Source: Cognatishimia maritima (GTDB taxonomy: Bacteria; Pseudomonadota; Alphaproteobacteria; Rhodobacterales; Rhodobacteraceae). From it: a DNA stretch of 64,000 bases. Below the pieces are notes generated by a model. That model did not search any database, had not been told where the DNA came from, and saw only the letters and a list, made by a program, of their open reading frames with translations. The number at the start of each line of letters is the position of its first letter. Within the stretch, counting starts at the first letter, position 1. Shown piece after piece: positions 61,727-64,000 of the stretch. Where the stretch lies: contig NZ_FQWM01000002.1 of assembly GCF_900129685.1 (NCBI RefSeq), positions 272,654 through 336,653 of the forward strand, in the 5' to 3' direction. The position numbers and the translations under genes were made by a program.

Positions 61727-62911
61727 TTAGATGCCCGCGTCGACAATCGCCTTGGCCAGCAAAGGCACCGTGTCTTTGTTCAGACCTGCGATATTCATGC
61801 GGCTGTCGCCAACCATGTAGATACCGTTGTCGGCGCGCAGTTGTTCGACCTTATCGGGCGTCGTGCCAATTTGGCTGAACATGCCGCGGTGTTCGGCGAT
61901 GAAGCCAAAACGGTCAGAGCCAGATAGCTTCTGCAACTCGTCGGCCAGTTGTTGACGCAGCTCCAACATGCCCAGACGGATTTCTTCCAGTTCCGCCGCC
62001 CAGTCCGCGCGCAGTTCTGGATCGGTGAGGATCATTGTCACCACACGCGCGCCATGGTCTGGCGGGAAGGAATAGTTCTGACGGTTCAGGTAGTTCAGGT
62101 TCTGCTGAACGATTGGTGTCAGCTCGGCATCATCAGAGATCGCCATAAGCAAGCCGGTCCGTTCGCGGTAAACGCCAAAATTCTTAGAGCAGCTGGCCGC
62201 GATCAGAACTTCTTTGACCGAAGATGCCACAAGACGCGTCGCCTCTGCGTCTTCGTCCAACCCATTGCCAAAGCCCTGATACGCAATGTCGACCATCGCG
62301 ATCAGACCCTTTTCATTGATCAGGTCAATGACGGACTGCCACTGCGTTATGTTCAGGTTGGCACCCGTTGGGTTGTGACAGCAGCCGTGGAGCAATACCA
62401 CATCGCCCGCTTTGGCATCGGCGAGGTCTTCCAGCATCCCCTCGAAATCTACCGCGCGCGATTCAGTGTCGAAATAGCGATACTCGATTGTAGGAATTCC
62501 TAGGAACTTCAGGATAGAAACGTGGTTCGGCCAGGTCGGGTTAGACACGAAAACGCGTGCGTCTGGGTTTGCCATTTTCACCAGCTCAAACGCTTGACGC
62601 ACCGCGCCGGTCCCACCCGGAGTCGCGATAGCGGCGATGCGATCACGCTGAACGGAATCGCCAAGCACCAGATCGATCATCGCATCTGCAAAGGCGGGAT
62701 CGCCGGGCAGCCCAACGTAGCTTTTGCTGGTTTGCTCTTCGACCAGACGGCGTTCTGCCGCTTTCACCGCACGCATGACCGGGGTCACACCTTCGGCGTT
62801 CTTGTAGACACCAACGCCCAGGTCAACTTTCTGGATGCGTGGGTCCTCTTTGAATTTTGTCATCAGGGCGAGGATTTTGTCTGCAGGCTGAGACTTTAGG
62901 TTGCCGAGCAT
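61727..62911 (-). CDS. Aspartate/aromatic amino acid aminotransferase (fold-type I PLP)
   Basis: A 394-residue enzyme. Landmarks: DLGVGVYKNAEGVTPVMRAVKAAE near residue 30, NPTGANLNITQW (substrate/PLP Asn) near 187, MVDIAYQGFGNG near 210, the PLP lysine in ASCSKNFGVYRERTG near 245, and SRMNIAGL near 375 (Arg carboxylate site). It matches the TyrB/AspC group that moves amino groups between 2-oxoglutarate and aspartate or aromatic acids. Start ATG 62911 lies 2 bases after the sseA stop, so they form an operon. Confidence 0.93.
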   Translation of the reverse strand: MLGNLKSQPADKILALMTKFKEDPRIQKVDLGVGVYKNAEGVTPVMRAVKAAERRLVEEQTSKSYVGLPGDPAFADAMIDLVLGDSVQRDRIAAIATPGGTGAVRQAFELVKMANPDARVFVSNPTWPNHVSILKFLGIPTIEYRYFDTESRAVDFEGMLEDLADAKAGDVVLLHGCCHNPTGANLNITQWQSVIDLINEKGLIAMVDIAYQGFGNGLDEDAEATRLVASSVKEVLIAASCSKNFGVYRERTGLLMAISDDAELTPIVQQNLNYLNRQNYSFPPDHGARVVTMILTDPELRADWAAELEEIRLGMLELRQQLADELQKLSGSDRFGFIAEHRGMFSQIGTTPDKVEQLRADNGIYMVGDSRMNIAGLNKDTVPLLAKAIVDAGI

Positions 62912-62913
62912 AG

Positions 62914-63771
62914 TTAGGCTTCTCCAGTGGCAATTGGGACGGTTGGGAAGGCACCCCATTCGGTCCATGATCCATCATAAAGCGCATGGTCGGTTTTGCC
63001 CAACCGCTCCATGGCCAAAACAAGAATTGCAGCGGTGACACCCGACCCGCAGGTCGTGATCGCAGGTTTGGAAAGATCAACGCCTGCGGCCTCAAATATC
63101 GCGCGGGTTTCCTCAGGCGATTTCATCGTCTGGTCGGCGTTCAAGAGTGTCGAATAAGGCACGTTGCGCGAATTTGGGATATGGCCTGACCGCATGCCCT
63201 CACGTGGCTCTGCGGCCTCGCCGCGAAAGCGTTCTGCGGCACGTGCGTCAATGATAACTTTATCCTGCAGTTTTGACGCGTGGGACACCTGCGTCACGTC
63301 CTTCACCATATCGTGCTGAAACGACGCATACATATGGCGGTCACGGATCAGGGCTGGTTCTGTCGTCACTGGACGGTTTTCTGCGCGCCATTTGGGCAGC
63401 CCGCCATCCAAGACTGCGACGTCCTTATGGCCCATCAGTTTGAAAAGCCACCACACGCGCGCTGCCGAAAACAATCCCTTGGCGTCATAGACCACAATCT
63501 GGTGGCCATCGCCGACACCCATTGCCCGCACACGCGACAGGAATTTCTCAATCGGAGGCACCATATGGGGCAAATCCGATCGCAGGTCAGAGATTTCATC
63601 AATGTCGAAAAACCGCGCCCCAGGAATATGGGCTTCGGCAAACTCAGCCTTTGGATCGCGGCCTTCATTGGGCAAGAACCACGTCGCATCAAGAATGCGA
63701 AGGTCAGGATCTTTCAGACGTGCGGCAAGCCAATCGGTCGAAACCAGGGTTCTGGGATCATTCTGCGGCAT
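62914..63771 (-). CDS. sseA: 3-mercaptopyruvate/thiosulfate sulfurtransferase
   Basis: A 285-residue two-rhodanese-domain enzyme moving sulfur from 3-mercaptopyruvate to a thiol acceptor. The catalytic cysteine is in TTCGSGVTAA near residue 237 (CGSGVTA, the mercaptopyruvate type). DATWFLPNEGRDPKAEF near 34 and IDARAAERFRGEAAEPREGMRSGHIPNSRNVP near 182 (landmark GHIPNSRNVP) are family features. ATG 63771 follows GAGG. Adjacent to a transaminase that makes 3-mercaptopyruvate from cysteine plausible. Confidence 0.94.
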   Translation of the reverse strand: MPQNDPRTLVSTDWLAARLKDPDLRILDATWFLPNEGRDPKAEFAEAHIPGARFFDIDEISDLRSDLPHMVPPIEKFLSRVRAMGVGDGHQIVVYDAKGLFSAARVWWLFKLMGHKDVAVLDGGLPKWRAENRPVTTEPALIRDRHMYASFQHDMVKDVTQVSHASKLQDKVIIDARAAERFRGEAAEPREGMRSGHIPNSRNVPYSTLLNADQTMKSPEETRAIFEAAGVDLSKPAITTCGSGVTAAILVLAMERLGKTDHALYDGSWTEWGAFPTVPIATGEA

Positions 63772-63904
63772 GTTCGGCCTCAATTTCGGAATTCAGATAT
63801 TGCCTACAACTGCCTCTGCCCAGAGGCAAGGCTCGCCCGCGCAAGATTCTTACGATCACGTCGAAAACTCGAGGATAGGCGGCAAATAACCGGGCGAAAT
63901 GCGC

Positions 63905-64000
63905 CTATTGGCGCGTTTCACCGGGCTCTCCTCCGAAGACGTCGATCAGAGCCTGAACCACTGCCGTCTCCCGTGGTGTCGATTTTTTGCTGTCGGTCAG
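63905..64000 (-). CDS. C-terminal fragment of an unidentified gene cut by the right edge
   Basis: An open minus-strand frame of 31 codons enters from the right edge and ends at the TAG at 63905-63907. Its sense strand includes PRETAVVQALIDVFGGEP. It may be the end of a gene upstream of sseA; too short to identify. Confidence 0.4.
   Translation of the reverse strand: MTDSKKSTPRETAVVQALIDVFGGEPGETRQ

Overview
The window is a stretch of alphaproteobacterial chromosome, most likely from a marine Rhodobacterales (Roseobacter-group) bacterium. This rests on a TrmD with a lysine-rich N-terminal extension, a MipZ division-positioning ATPase instead of MinCD, a PrtD/PrtE-type exporter, DUF2794 and DUF6478-like proteins, an Irr-type iron box in front of a membrane ferritin gene, and moderately high GC with dense, often overlapping genes. 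I see no rRNA or tRNA gene, insertion sequence, prophage or CRISPR array; almost all of it is core genome with small accessory inserts.

Layout. 1-4450: a phosphotransferase cut by the left edge, trmD, then an opposite-strand insert (TauE/SafE exporter, small CxxC membrane protein, MarR regulator), then rplS-rpmE with a long leader. 4450-9510: accessory regulator/target pairs (HxlR with a Tat-exported double YdhR-like protein; XRE-cupin regulator with a BenE-type transporter), an SGNH lipoprotein and a Met/Cys PLP enzyme. 9580-12430: rluE-like, mipZ, asd. 12500-19200: a membrane-anchored caspase-like (C13) protease, M20 amidohydrolase, beta carbonic anhydrase, an Hpt-like protein lacking the histidine, leucyl aminopeptidase plus NlpC/P60 hydrolase, DUF2794. 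19300-28470: cytochrome c', the glutathione-dependent formaldehyde pathway (adhC and fghA) separated by a TetR gene, mbfA and an AEC transporter, then sthA, a DUF188 protein, a HAD hydrolase and an MFS transporter. 28680-33290: zapE, folC, accD, CPBP protease. 33390-39900: lipoprotein, a two-gene DUF6478-like unit, an FMN/FeS/FAD 2,4-dienoyl-CoA-reductase-like enzyme, ABM and NIPSNAP proteins, ArsR and LysR regulators. 39980-47370: mlaC-mlaA, a type I secretion ABC/MFP pair, and a tightly coupled ridA-GDPD-PGN-phhB operon. 47430-56530: TetR-SDR, peroxiredoxin, ferredoxin reductase-rsmD, a DUF2189 gene behind a possible structured RNA, map, sfsA, cinA-like-GNAT, an OmpA-domain protein. 56530-64000: PBP1A, glnK-amtB, a thioesterase, a VOC protein, and sseA-aspartate/aromatic aminotransferase; a gene fragment runs off the right edge.

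The recurrent theme is small self-contained regulatory modules. Several local regulators have perfect palindromes in their own intergenic region: MarR (two sites), HxlR (12-bp arms), XRE-cupin (16 bp), two TetRs (12 and 16 bp). mbfA has a TTAGAA-N3-TTCTAA iron-control element. The least explained material is the C13 membrane protease, the Hpt-like protein, the DUF6478-like pair, and non-coding stretches with strong secondary structure at about 3483-3791, 19097-19160, 29763-29956 and 51386-51500.
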